A DNA stretch of 64,000 bases from Flavobacterium sp. KACC 22761 (GTDB lineage Bacteria > Bacteroidota > Bacteroidia > Flavobacteriales > Flavobacteriaceae): NCBI RefSeq assembly GCF_034058155.1, contig NZ_CP139148.1:2852001-2916000 (forward strand). Direction: 5' to 3'. How positions within the stretch are numbered: position 1 is the first letter of the stretch; each line of letters begins with the position of its first letter. The translations under genes were made by a program, and so were the position numbers. Under the pieces are notes generated by a model. The model was not told the DNA's origin and made no database searches. It saw only the letters and a program-made list of their open reading frames with translations. Positions 47,073-55,609 of this stretch are shown here, one piece after another.

Positions 47073-47679
47073 ATAGTCCCTACGGGACAAAATTGCTTTG
47101 TGATACTATTTTTTTTCTACCAACATTTTGTTCCTAACGGAACGTATAGTTTTTTGTAATTATTTCTTTTTGAAATAAATATGGTCTAGTACCTAACGGG
47201 ACAACATTGCTTTGTCGTAATACTTTTTTCTACCAACATTTTATTCCTAACAGAACATCTTTGTTGTCGCCTTTTTTGCCAAATATTAAGTTTCCTTTGA
47301 AGTTTTTTGATTGATCTGTTGGAAATCAAATAAATTTATTAAAAGATAATTCTTTCTTTTTTATGTTTACAACGATATGATTATTCCGCTAGGAATAAAA
47401 TGTTGGTAGAAAAAGATAACGGTTTACAATAATGTCCCGTAGGGACTGTATTTATTGCTGCCAACATTTTGTTCCTAGTGGAACATCTTTGTTGTCCCCT
47501 TTTTTTACCAAATATGAAGTTTCCTTTGAAGTTTTTTGACTGATCTGTTAGAAATCAAATAAATTTATTGAAAGATAATTCTTTCTTTTTTATATTTACA
47601 GCGATGTGATTATTCCGCTAGGAATAAAATGTTGGTAGAAAAAAAATAACGGTTTACAATAATGTCCCGTAGGGACTAT
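47073..47679. repeat. REP-type palindromic repeat field beside a transposase
   Basis: The field opens with AGTCCCTACGGGACAA and closes with TTGTnnnnn-spaced TGTCCCGTAGGGACT. Between them are two direct copies of about 219 bases (47230-47447 and 47458-47677). Each copy itself starts with CTACCAACATTTTATTCC or a variant and carries the inverse GGAATAAAATGTTGGTAG near its right end. The palindromic design matches the element at 27195-27362. Confidence 0.8.
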
Positions 47680-47683
47680 ATAT

Positions 47684-48145
47684 ATGGCAAATACATATAC
47701 ACAAATACATATTCACTTTGTTTTTGCGGTCAAGTATAGAAATGCAACCATACACAAGAATTGGAAAGAGGAATTGTATAAGTATGTTTCAGGAATTATT
47801 AAAAACAATAATCATAAGCTTCTGGCTATAAATGGAGTCGAAGATCATATTCATATTTTAATTGGAATACGACCTGCACAATCGATTTCTGACTTAATGA
47901 AAATTGTAAAACAAAATTCCTCAAAATGGATCAATGATAATAATTTTTTTAATTATCATTTTGAATGGCAAGAAGGATATGGTGCATTTTCACATAGTAA
48001 ATCACAGTTGAATGCGGTTGTAAATTACATTCAGAATCAAGAAGAACATCATAAAAAGAAAACATTTAGAGAAGAATACATTAATTTTCTTGAAAAGTTT
48101 GAAGTTGAATATGATGAAAAGTTTATTTTTAAAGAATTAATCTAA
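47684..48145 (+). CDS. IS200/REP-associated Y1 transposase
   Basis: The product has 153 residues with a Y1_Tnp fold. The HUH metal motif is HIHIL in VEDHIHILIGI (about residues 66-70). The nucleophilic tyrosine is probably the one in LNAVVNYIQNQEEHHKKKTF (about 126). Such enzymes cut and rejoin single-stranded DNA at hairpins. No IS200-style second gene is present; instead large palindromic repeats lie directly upstream, so a REP-associated (RAYT-like) domesticated enzyme fits better than an ordinary IS. The start codon follows seven bases after the last repeat. Confidence 0.88.
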   Translation: MANTYTQIHIHFVFAVKYRNATIHKNWKEELYKYVSGIIKNNNHKLLAINGVEDHIHILIGIRPAQSISDLMKIVKQNSSKWINDNNFFNYHFEWQEGYGAFSHSKSQLNAVVNYIQNQEEHHKKKTFREEYINFLEKFEVEYDEKFIFKELI

Positions 48146-48163
48146 TTTTTTTTAATCTGAACA

Positions 48164-48709
48164 ATGTCTCCTCAAAAAATAAAAATCTTTGCTATTGTTG
48201 GTAGTACAAGAAAAAAATCCAGTAATTATAAAATACTGAAATACATTTCAGAAAAAATAAATCCACAATTTCAAATTGAAATATTTGAAGAAATAGATCG
48301 ATTACCACATTTTAATCCCGATTTAGATCAGGAAACTCCTCCACAGAAAGTTACTGAATTCAGAAATAAAATTAGTCAGGCTAATGGAATTCTAATTTGC
48401 ACGCCCGAATATGTTTTCAGTTTGCCAGGAACTTTGAAAAATGCATTAGAATGGTGTGTTTCTACAACTATTTTCTCTGGAAAAAGAACCGGTTTGATCA
48501 CTGCATCGGCTTCTGGAGAAATGGGACATGAGCAACTTTTGCTTATTATGAAAACCGTTGAAGCTAAATTTGATAATACTATACAGCTCTTAATACAAGG
48601 TATTCGCGGAAAAGTTAATGATGAAGGAAAAATTGTAAATATAGCGACCGAAGCAGCTCTGGCATCTTTTATTCATAATTTTGAAAATCAATTTTTGAGC
48701 GAATTGTAG
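48164..48709 (+). CDS. NADPH-dependent FMN reductase-like flavoprotein
   Basis: The product has 181 residues with a flavodoxin-like fold. FMN contacts are suggested by VGSTRKKSSNYKILKYI at the start and CTPEYVFSLPGTLKNALEW (about 85-103), the family signature. A later GLITASASGEMGHEQLL segment is also typical. It probably reduces FMN, quinones or azo compounds; substrate unknown. It is 18 bases downstream of the transposase but unlikely to be related to it. Confidence 0.9.
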   Translation: MSPQKIKIFAIVGSTRKKSSNYKILKYISEKINPQFQIEIFEEIDRLPHFNPDLDQETPPQKVTEFRNKISQANGILICTPEYVFSLPGTLKNALEWCVSTTIFSGKRTGLITASASGEMGHEQLLLIMKTVEAKFDNTIQLLIQGIRGKVNDEGKIVNIATEAALASFIHNFENQFLSEL

Positions 48710-48759
48710 CGCGTTTCAATAAAAAGAGTAGATTTACTTTTAGATTTTTTAAAATTAAA

Positions 48760-49632
48760 ATGGTAACCAGAAGAAACTTTATTATAAACACAAGCTTGGC
48801 TGCAGCCGCAGTTTTAGCCGCTCCATCATTAGCTTTTACTATGAACAAAAAAGAAATTGGATTACAGTTATACACTTTGCGTGATGAATTGCCAAAGGAC
48901 GTAAAATCAACTTTAGAGAAAGTCGCAAAGGCAGGTTACTCAACCGTTGAAACGTATGGTTTTTCTATGAAAGATCAATTTTGGGGATTATCGCCAAAAG
49001 AATTGAAAAAGATTCTCGATGATAATAATCTAAAGGCAGTGAGCGGACATTATAATTTAGGCAGCTTTTTATACGATGGAAATACGGATGAGCTTGTTGC
49101 AGCAATTGAAGCTGCTAAAATCTTAAAGCATGAATTTTTGACCGTTCCGTGGGTCGAGGAGCATTTTAGAAAAAGCATCGAAAATTATAAAATAATAGCA
49201 GCGCGTTTAAATGAAGCAGCAAAAATGTGCCAAAAAGCTGGCTTAAAATTAGCGTACCATAATCATGATTTTGAGTTCCAAAAGCATGATGGCATTACAG
49301 GCTATGAAATTCTGTTGAAAGAAACAGATAAAGATTTGGTTTATTTTGAGTTGGATTTGTACTGGGTGGCACGATCTGGAAATGATTCTTTAAAATTATT
49401 TAAAGAAAATCAGGGACGTTTTAAAATGTGGCACGTAAAAGATATGGACAAAGCAAATCAGGCGCTGAACACTGAAATTGGTTCAGGATTAATTGACTTT
49501 AAGCCTTTATTCAAAGAAGCGAAACAATCTGGAATGATTCATTTTTTTGTAGAGCAAGAAAATAATTATGTGCCAAATGCTTTTGAATCTATAAAAACGA
49601 GCTGTGATTTCATTTCAAAAAATATAATTTAA
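48760..49632 (+). CDS. Sugar phosphate isomerase/epimerase-like protein (AP endonuclease 2 TIM barrel), Tat-type signal
   Basis: The product has 290 residues. The N-terminus MVTRRNFIINTSLAAAAVLA has a Tat-like twin-Arg followed by a hydrophobic stretch, so export is likely. The TIM barrel shows IGLQLYTLRDEL, LKLAYHNHDFEF, YFELDLYWVARSG with a metal-binding Asp, and FKMWHVKDMD with a metal-binding His. Exported members occur in sugar-catabolic clusters, but none is seen here. It is followed by an archaemetzincin gene in 15 bases. Confidence 0.86.
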   Translation: MVTRRNFIINTSLAAAAVLAAPSLAFTMNKKEIGLQLYTLRDELPKDVKSTLEKVAKAGYSTVETYGFSMKDQFWGLSPKELKKILDDNNLKAVSGHYNLGSFLYDGNTDELVAAIEAAKILKHEFLTVPWVEEHFRKSIENYKIIAARLNEAAKMCQKAGLKLAYHNHDFEFQKHDGITGYEILLKETDKDLVYFELDLYWVARSGNDSLKLFKENQGRFKMWHVKDMDKANQALNTEIGSGLIDFKPLFKEAKQSGMIHFFVEQENNYVPNAFESIKTSCDFISKNII

Positions 49633-49647
49633 TTCGTAGTTGATTTT

Positions 49648-50547
49648 ATGAAGAAACTTCTTTTTCTCGTTTTTCTTATTCTGAATGCATGCCAATCCAA
49701 TAAAAAAGAAAATCCCGAGTTAAATCTTCCAATAGATCCTTATTTTACAGAAATTAAAACAAATGACGTAAAGCTTGGCGAACCTGTTTTTGGTGACTGG
49801 TTGTATTCACATCCAGAAAAAGGGCAAAGTTTTGAGCAATTCATGAATACAAAGCATGTTGTCCCAACGAAAGAAGAAAATATTATTTATTTACAGCCTA
49901 TAGGAAAATTTGATAAACAGCAAGTGAAACAAATTGAATTGGTTCGTCAATATTTAGAACTGTTTTTTCAGTTGAAGACGAAAGTTTTAAAAGAAGTTTC
50001 AAATGATATAATTCCGAAAAATGTCAGAAGAAAAGGTGATTTGGGTCAGGAACAATTTTTGGCAGGTTATATTTTAGACAGTGTTCTAAAGAAAGAAAAA
50101 CATGAAAAAGGCATTGCTTTGATGGCAATAACAGAAATGGATTTGTATCCAAAACCAGAATGGAATTATGTTTTTGGGCTAGCATCTTACAGAGATAAAA
50201 TTGCAGTAAGTTCGATTCACAGATTGTACGATAAAAGAGTAGAAGGAGCAGATTTCAGTTTGTGTTTAGAGCGATTATTGAAAATTTGTTCTCATGAAAT
50301 TGGGCATATGTTTGGTTTGCATCATTGCATTGAGGCCGATTGTGTCATGAATGGAACAAATAGTTTATCCGAAACAGATGAGCATACGCTCCGATTGTGT
50401 TCGGTTTGCCAAAGAAAACTGAATTCTGGATTCAAATATGATAATGAAAAAAGGCTGAAAGAGCTGGAGCAATATTTTAAAGAGAATAACTTGGCAGAAG
50501 GCCAGGAATTGATGAAAAAAGACATTGATAAAATTAAAAATAAATAA
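49648..50547 (+). CDS. Archaemetzincin-like zinc protease, lipoprotein
   Basis: The product has 299 residues. The N-terminal signal ends LNACQSNKK, a lipobox. The metzincin motif is HEIGHMFGLHHC (three zinc His), followed by a CVMNG Met-turn and the extra cysteines LCSVCQRKL that bind a second zinc in archaemetzincins. The membrane-anchored form is unusual, because many homologues are soluble. It is 2 bases upstream of a cupin gene, so the two are likely in one transcript. Confidence 0.9.
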   Translation: MKKLLFLVFLILNACQSNKKENPELNLPIDPYFTEIKTNDVKLGEPVFGDWLYSHPEKGQSFEQFMNTKHVVPTKEENIIYLQPIGKFDKQQVKQIELVRQYLELFFQLKTKVLKEVSNDIIPKNVRRKGDLGQEQFLAGYILDSVLKKEKHEKGIALMAITEMDLYPKPEWNYVFGLASYRDKIAVSSIHRLYDKRVEGADFSLCLERLLKICSHEIGHMFGLHHCIEADCVMNGTNSLSETDEHTLRLCSVCQRKLNSGFKYDNEKRLKELEQYFKENNLAEGQELMKKDIDKIKNK

Positions 50548-50549
50548 AA

Positions 50550-50891
50550 ATGGCAACGAGCAAAGAATTTATAAAAGGAGACGAAATAGAATGGGAAGTA
50601 GTTGGTGAAGGAATAAAAAGAAAAATACTTGCTTTTGATGACCGAATCATGCTTGTAAATGTTCGCTTTGAAAAAGGAGGAATTGGAGTTTTGCACGATC
50701 ATTATCATTCTCAAGTTACCTATATCGCGAGCGGAAAATTTGATGTAACAATCAGCGGTGTAACGCAAACATTAAAAGAAGGAGACAGTTTTTACATTCC
50801 GCCTCATGCTGTTCATGGCGTTGTTTGTCTAGAAGAGGGGATGCTTACAGATGTTTTTAGTCCTGCACGAGAAGATTTTTTGAACTATTAA
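50550..50891 (+). CDS. Cupin-domain protein
   Basis: The product has 113 residues, a single cupin. Motif 1 is GGIGVLHDHYHSQVTYIASG (metal-binding His and Glu-type positions) and motif 2 is EGDSFYIPPHAVHGV. Such small cupins bind a metal and may be enzymes or sensors. It directly follows the archaemetzincin gene. Confidence 0.88.
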   Translation: MATSKEFIKGDEIEWEVVGEGIKRKILAFDDRIMLVNVRFEKGGIGVLHDHYHSQVTYIASGKFDVTISGVTQTLKEGDSFYIPPHAVHGVVCLEEGMLTDVFSPAREDFLNY

Positions 50892-50963
50892 AAGTTTAAA
50901 AAATCACTATGTTCTGTTCAATAAGTCATTTAAACTTTGAAAATTTATAGTTTTTTTAAAGTC

Positions 50964-50990
50964 TTGCTAAAGATTAGATTGGTATTTTTG
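50964..50990 (+). promoter_or_regulatory. Candidate promoter with almost no leader
   Basis: TTG at 50964-50966 and TATTTTTG at 50983-50990 resemble the Bacteroidota promoter with a slightly short 16-base spacer. The -7 element ends four bases before the ATG at 50995, so transcription may start at or next to the start codon. Confidence 0.55.
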
Positions 50991-50994
50991 CACC

Positions 50995-52161
50995 ATGAAT
51001 TTATCTAAAACAAATGTCCTGTTTATGGCAGTTTGCACTGGTCTTATAGTTGCAAATCTGTATTACTGCCAGCCTTTGATCGTATTAATTGCCAACGAAT
51101 TTAAAATTCCCGAAGCAGATGCTGGAACGATAACTTATTTAACTCAGGCAGGTTACGCTGTAGGGTTGTTTTTTATGGTGCCACTTGGAGATAAAATCGA
51201 GCGAAAAAAGCAAATTTTAATGACCACTTTTGCTTCTGTAATTGCATTATTAATTGCAGCTACGGCAAAAAGCTTTTTGATTTTGCAAATTGCTTCCTTA
51301 TTAATCGGAATTACTTCGATTGTGCCTCAACTTATTCTGCCTTTGGCGGCCTCTTTAAGTACGCACGAACAGCGCGGAAAAGTCATTGGAACCATCATGA
51401 GTGGTCTTTTGGTCGGAATTTTGCTTTCGCGAACATTAAGCGGCTTTATTGGCCAAGTTTTGGGTTGGAGATCAATGTTTTATATCGCTGCCGGAATTTG
51501 TCTTTTGATCTTTTTTGTAATTCAGAGCAAATTTCCAGTTAATAAACCACAGTTTCAAGGAACTTACGGACAGTTGATCCAATCCTTGTTTACGCTTATC
51601 AAAACACAGCCTGTTTTGCGTGAAGCAACTGCAATAAATGTTTTCAGTTTTGCCCAGTTTGGTGCTTTCTGGACTACAATGGTTTTATTGCTTTCTGGCG
51701 AACCGTTTGGTTTTAATAGTGCTACAATTGGTTTATTCGGAATTGTGGGTGCTTCTGGAGCTTTGGCTGCGCCTTTGGTTGGAAAAATTGGAGATAAAGG
51801 AAATTCAAGAATTGCAGTTGGTTATGGATGTTTGTTGATTTTAATCAGTTTTTTGATTTTTTATTTTTCGATCGAAAGTGTAATCGGAATTGCAATCGGA
51901 ATTGTGTTTATTGATATCGGAATCCAAGGTGTTCACATTTCAAATCAAACGCGAGTTTATTCTTTATTGCCAGAAGCCAGAAACCGATTAAATACCGTAT
52001 TTATGTCGTTCAGCTTTTTAGGAACCGCTGCAGGATCAGCATACGGATTATTGCTTTGGAAACTTGGCGGATGGCACGCTGTAGCAATAGGCTGTATGCT
52101 TTTATCACTAATGTCATTGGCCGTTTACGGACTTACTTATAAATCAAAATCTAAAAAATAG
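50995..52161 (+). CDS. MFS transporter, YnfM/NepI-like exporter group
   Basis: The product has 388 residues and 12 predicted membrane segments. The MFS motif between helices 2 and 3 is PLGDKIERKKQILM. The opening VANLYYCQPLIVLIANEF and the segment LILPLAASLSTHEQRGKVIG are typical of this group of drug or metabolite exporters. Substrate unknown. Confidence 0.87.
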   Translation: MNLSKTNVLFMAVCTGLIVANLYYCQPLIVLIANEFKIPEADAGTITYLTQAGYAVGLFFMVPLGDKIERKKQILMTTFASVIALLIAATAKSFLILQIASLLIGITSIVPQLILPLAASLSTHEQRGKVIGTIMSGLLVGILLSRTLSGFIGQVLGWRSMFYIAAGICLLIFFVIQSKFPVNKPQFQGTYGQLIQSLFTLIKTQPVLREATAINVFSFAQFGAFWTTMVLLLSGEPFGFNSATIGLFGIVGASGALAAPLVGKIGDKGNSRIAVGYGCLLILISFLIFYFSIESVIGIAIGIVFIDIGIQGVHISNQTRVYSLLPEARNRLNTVFMSFSFLGTAAGSAYGLLLWKLGGWHAVAIGCMLLSLMSLAVYGLTYKSKSKK

Positions 52162-52170
52162 AAAGACAAA

Positions 52171-52197
52171 TTGATATAAAATTAATTTGTAAATTTG
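52171..52197 (+). promoter_or_regulatory. Candidate promoter of the PPIase gene
   Basis: TTG at 52171-52173 and TAAATTTG at 52190-52197 match the Bacteroidota consensus with a 16-base spacer. The ATG follows at 52222, leaving a short leader. Confidence 0.6.
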
Positions 52198-52221
52198 CAT
52201 TCAAATAAAAAAAATACAATA

Positions 52222-53154
52222 ATGGAAAACGGAATATACGCTAAATTCAATACTAGCAAAGGTTCGATTTTAGTAAAATTGACACATGATTTGACACCAG
52301 GAACTGTAGGGAACTTTGTGGCTCTTGCAGAAGGAAATATGGAAAATAAAGTAAAACCTCAAGGACAAAAATTCTATGATGGATTGAACTTTCACAGGGT
52401 AATCGCTGACTTTATGATTCAAGGTGGGTGTCCTAAAGGAACTGGAACTGGAGATCCAGGTTATAAATTTGATGACGAATTTGTTTCAAGTTTAAAACAC
52501 GATCGTCCAGGAGTTTTATCTATGGCTAACTCTGGTCCTGGAACTAACGGTTCTCAATTTTTCATCACTCACGTTCCAACTCCTTGGTTAGATGGAAAAC
52601 ACACTGTTTTTGGACATGTTGTTGAAGGACAAGATATCGTTGATGCAATTGCTCAAGGTGATGCTTTAGAGTCTGTAGAAATCATTAGAGTTGGTGAAGA
52701 AGCTGAGAAATGGAATGCAATCGAAGCTTTTATTTCTTTGAAAGGTGCTCGTATGAAAAGAGAAGCAGCTTTAAAAGCAGAATCTGAAGCAAAAATGGAG
52801 CAATTAGCTGCTGGTTTTGATAAAACTGAAAGTGGTTTGCGTTATAAAATGATCCAAAAAGGGGAAGGTAAAAAAGCTGAAGCTGGAAAAACGGTTTCTG
52901 TTCACTACGAAGGTTCTTTAGAAAACGGAAAAGTTTTTGATTCTTCTTACCCAAGAAAAAAACCAATCGAATTCAAATTAGGAATTGGACAAGTTATCGA
53001 AGGATGGGACGAAGGTATTGCTTTATTGCAAGTGGGTGACAAAGCGCGTTTTGTAATTCCATCTGATTTAGCTTACGGACCATCGGGAGCGGGAGGAGTA
53101 ATTCCACCACACGCAACTTTGATTTTTGATGTTGAATTAATGGACGTAAAATAA
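52222..53154 (+). CDS. Peptidyl-prolyl isomerase, cyclophilin-FKBP fusion
   Basis: From the ATG at 52222 the product has 310 residues; a TTG in frame at 52195 is overlapped by the promoter and rejected. Residues 1-165 are a cyclophilin ([41 protein letters not shown]). A charged helical linker follows (about 170-200), then an FKBP domain (about 205-310; [58 protein letters not shown]). Both active-site regions look intact. No signal peptide is seen, so a cytoplasmic folding catalyst is likely. Confidence 0.93.
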   Translation: MENGIYAKFNTSKGSILVKLTHDLTPGTVGNFVALAEGNMENKVKPQGQKFYDGLNFHRVIADFMIQGGCPKGTGTGDPGYKFDDEFVSSLKHDRPGVLSMANSGPGTNGSQFFITHVPTPWLDGKHTVFGHVVEGQDIVDAIAQGDALESVEIIRVGEEAEKWNAIEAFISLKGARMKREAALKAESEAKMEQLAAGFDKTESGLRYKMIQKGEGKKAEAGKTVSVHYEGSLENGKVFDSSYPRKKPIEFKLGIGQVIEGWDEGIALLQVGDKARFVIPSDLAYGPSGAGGVIPPHATLIFDVELMDVK

Positions 53155-53187
53155 GATTTAGGAGCAATTTAGTATTGTTTTAAATAA

Positions 53188-53222
53188 TGATCCCATACGC
53201 TGCGGCGTATGGGATTTTTTTA
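53188..53222 (+). terminator. Intrinsic terminator of the PPIase gene
   Basis: ATCCCATACGC and GCGTATGGGAT pair around TGCG, followed by a T run. Confidence 0.9.
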
Positions 53223-53254
53223 TATTTACTTAAAATAAAAACAAAACCAAAGCG

Positions 53255-53551
53255 ATGAAATCAAAAATCTTAACTTTAACCGCAGCAGTATTACTACTGG
53301 CTTCATGCGGTACAAAAAAAGCTCCAGCGGTTGCTGCAGATGCTCCAGCTAAGCCAAAGGAGTTGACTCCTGAACTTGCTGCAGGTAAGAGTTTATACGA
53401 AAACAGCTGTGCAAAATGTCATAAGTTGTACGAACCAACGAAATTTACAAAAGAAGAATGGCAACCAATTTTGGTTCGCATGCAGAAAAAAGCAAAGTTA
53501 GATGATACTAATATGGCTTCAATAACAAATTATATTCATTCGCAATTGTAA
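53255..53551 (+). CDS. Small cytochrome c lipoprotein
   Basis: The product has 98 residues. The lipoprotein signal ends LLASCGTKK. An Ala/Pro-rich linker leads to a compact haem domain with CAKCH at about residues 53-57 and a candidate axial Met in LVRMQKKAKLDDTNM. It probably shuttles electrons at the membrane surface. It has its own terminator and no evident partner. Confidence 0.86.
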   Translation: MKSKILTLTAAVLLLASCGTKKAPAVAADAPAKPKELTPELAAGKSLYENSCAKCHKLYEPTKFTKEEWQPILVRMQKKAKLDDTNMASITNYIHSQL

Positions 53552-53577
53552 TAGTTTGCGATTGGGAAAAACATAAA

Positions 53578-53615
53578 AAAAAACTATTCAGTATTAGTAT
53601 TGAATAGTTTTTTTG
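53578..53615 (+). terminator. Intrinsic terminator of the cytochrome gene
   Basis: AAACTATTCA (53581-53590) and TGAATAGTTT (53601-53610) pair around a 10-base loop, followed by T residues. Confidence 0.8.
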
Positions 53616-53632
53616 TTTTCAAACAGCTATAA

Positions 53633-53661
53633 AAAAACACCTTCACAATTGGAGGTGTTTA
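53633..53661 (-). terminator. Intrinsic terminator of the Gre/Rnk-like gene
   Basis: AAACACCTTC and GGAGGTGTTT pair around ACAATT. The A run on the left is a T run on the minus strand. Confidence 0.7.
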
Positions 53662-53666
53662 AAAAG

Positions 53667-54062
53667 TTATGAAGCGAATACTTCTGAATTGTCAACAGCA
53701 ATAACCTTTAAAGTTTTGATTCCGGCAGGCAATTCCCAATCTACTTGGTCATTTTCCTTGAATCCAATAATGGCAACGCTTAAAGGCGCAAGAATTGAAA
53801 TTTTCGATTGCTTTAAATCAGCAGAAGAGGGTAAGACAATCTGTATTTTCATTTGCTTTTGAGCCTTTACATCTTCAATAGTTACCAAAGAATTGATTCT
53901 GATTACTGAAGAATCGAGTTCGCTTTCTTTACTAATTACAGCGCGATCCAATTCCTGTGAAAGCTGATTCGCTTCTTTGGTATTGGTTGAATTCTTGCTT
54001 TTTGATATCAATTCTCTTAAAAATTGATAATCTGATTTGCTAAAAGTGGGTGTTGGTTTCAT
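53667..54062 (-). CDS. GreA/GreB C-terminal-domain protein, Rnk-like
   Basis: The product has 131 residues. The C-terminal half (about 55-128) is the FKBP-like domain of Gre factors: IRINSLVTIEDVKAQKQMKI, LAPLSVAIIGFKENDQVDWE and LPAGIKTLKVIAV. The N-terminal helical part is too short for a full GreA coiled coil and lacks an obvious acidic tip, as in Rnk. It probably binds RNA polymerase; no cleavage-stimulating activity is expected. Confidence 0.86.
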   Translation of the reverse strand: MKPTPTFSKSDYQFLRELISKSKNSTNTKEANQLSQELDRAVISKESELDSSVIRINSLVTIEDVKAQKQMKIQIVLPSSADLKQSKISILAPLSVAIIGFKENDQVDWELPAGIKTLKVIAVDNSEVFAS

Positions 54063-54537
54063 ATCTGTTTGAATTTATTGTTATACGTTTTCAGTGGCTT
54101 TTCTTCTTAAATAAGTAAAGTAAAATATATTAGAGCTTTCGCGAAGGCTAAATTTTTGAAATGCTTTAAATATGGAAAAACAAAAAAATACCCGACCAAA
54201 ATTGATTTTTGTCAAAGTAAAAATGTTTTAATGTTGAGGTAAATCCTCCGTCTGAAAGAAGAAAAGTGAAATAGACGGAGGCCTAATTAATAAAGGCCTT
54301 ACTATGTGAAATAAATACAGCAGAAAGCGGTCTTCTTCTAAAAGAAAACAGCAAAGCAGAAACTGTAAATATTGTTATAGTGCTCACAATGAGTTGTTTT
54401 GTTGAATTTACAAAGATACAAAACTTTTTTTAATACGTAAAAGCTTTGTTTTTATTTGATGGCTAAAATAAAAAATGCTATTGACTAGGCAGAATTAAGT
54501 ACAAAATTGATAGGTTTGTAAATAAACAATTTTCAGA
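54063..54537. other. Intergenic region with two hairpins, no gene
   Basis: No convincing open frame. CCTCCGTCT (54245-54253) pairs perfectly with AGACGGAGG (54273-54281), and AGGCCT repeats at 54279-54284 and 54294-54299 form an overlapping second hairpin, so the two stems are mutually exclusive. No T run follows. The rest is AT-rich. This could be a small RNA or leader element. Confidence 0.4.
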
Positions 54538-54873
54538 ATGGATTTAACTTGGAACGAATTTGAAAGAACCGATATGCGTGTTGGGACAATTATAGAAGTA
54601 AATGATTTTCCCGAAGCTAGAAAGCCTGCTTTTCAATTAACAATTGATTTTGGTTCAGAAATAGGAATTCGAAAATCATCAGCGCAAATTACAAAACGAT
54701 ACAAAAAAGAAGATTTGGTAAATCGCCAAATCGTGGCGGTCGTGAATTTTCCGAAGAAACAAATCGGGAAATTTATGAGTGAATGTTTGGTTCTCGGCGC
54801 AGTAGGCGAGGAAGGAGACGTAATTTTATTGGCTCCGGATTTTAAAATAGAAAATGGGCTTAGAATAAGTTAA
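54538..54873 (+). CDS. tRNA-binding (CsaA-like) protein
   Basis: The product has 111 residues, a single OB-fold tRNA-binding domain. Signatures are FERTDMRVGTIIEVNDFPEA, IGIRKSSAQITKRY and the C-terminal VNFPKKQIGKFMSECLVLGA. CsaA proteins are dimers with tRNA-binding and export-chaperone-like activity. Length is exactly that of the family. Confidence 0.92.
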   Translation: MDLTWNEFERTDMRVGTIIEVNDFPEARKPAFQLTIDFGSEIGIRKSSAQITKRYKKEDLVNRQIVAVVNFPKKQIGKFMSECLVLGAVGEEGDVILLAPDFKIENGLRIS

Positions 54874-54884
54874 TGTTTAGTTGT

Positions 54885-55040
54885 CAGTGTTCAGATTTTT
54901 AGTATTCAGTTTTTGGCCTCTGTGGGCAATTGATTTCAATTGTCATCCTGAATGAAGTCGAAGGCTCGTTTACGACAAAAGGGCTTCGACTTCGCTCAGC
55001 CTGACAATCGGTAAACTGAAGACTAAAAATCTGAACACTG
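54885..55040. repeat. Nested inverted repeat
   Basis: The outer arms begin CAGTGTTCAGATTTTTAGTA (54885) and end CTAAAAATCTGAACACTG (55040), 28 bases each. Inside, TTGTCATCCTGAATGAAGTC (54940) faces CTTCGACTTCGCTCAGCCTG at 54983. The inner motif is the same dispersed motif as at 5625 and 9167. Confidence 0.75.
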
Positions 55041-55041
55041 A

Positions 55042-55590
55042 TCACTTTTCAATATTTGCGATCAACTGATTCAGAATCACTTGTCCTTCTTCCCAATATT
55101 TTAAATCAGAATCAGAATTGATGTGGCCTTGCTGACCAACGTTTACAAAATCGCTTCCCCATTTTTTCGCAAAATATTTTTTTCTTTCAAAAGAGGCGTA
55201 AGGATCGTTTTCGCTTGCAACTACAATTGATGGAAATGGTAGTTTGTAAATTGGCATTGGTGAAAAATTTCTAATAATGTCTGGTGTGTGTTCCGGTGAA
55301 TCAACATCTGCGGGAGCGACCAACAAAGCGCCAATTATATGTTTATTCGAATTAGTTTCTGCCCAATGCAATACCAATGAGACCGCAAGACTATGCGCAA
55401 CTAAAATAGTTGGATTTTCAAGTTTTGAAACTTCTTCATTTAGACGCGAAATCCAATCTTCGCGAAGCGGTTCGTTCCAATTATCTTGCACAATTCGAAT
55501 TGAATTATCGAATTTTTTGTGCCAAAAAGTCTGCCAGTGTTTCTCTCCAGAATCTCCAAGTCCTGGTAAAATTAATAGTTGTGTGTCCAT
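55042..55590 (-). CDS. RBBP9/YdeN-type serine hydrolase
   Basis: The product has 182 residues. It starts LLILPGLGDSGEKHWQTFWH, the family opening. The nucleophile is in LVAHSLAVSLVLHW, the acid in ASENDPYASFERK, and the His in GQQGHINSDSDLKYWEEG. The enzyme is cytosolic; substrate unknown. Its gene follows another alpha/beta-hydrolase gene on the same strand by 19 bases. Confidence 0.9.
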   Translation of the reverse strand: MDTQLLILPGLGDSGEKHWQTFWHKKFDNSIRIVQDNWNEPLREDWISRLNEEVSKLENPTILVAHSLAVSLVLHWAETNSNKHIIGALLVAPADVDSPEHTPDIIRNFSPMPIYKLPFPSIVVASENDPYASFERKKYFAKKWGSDFVNVGQQGHINSDSDLKYWEEGQVILNQLIANIEK

Positions 55591-55609
55591 TGCCGTGGAT
55601 TTTATATTA

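Noticed and set aside
47230..47677. Direct repeats that might be taken for a CRISPR array
   Set aside because: There are only two units of about 219 bases, each palindromic, with no short unique spacers and no cas genes.
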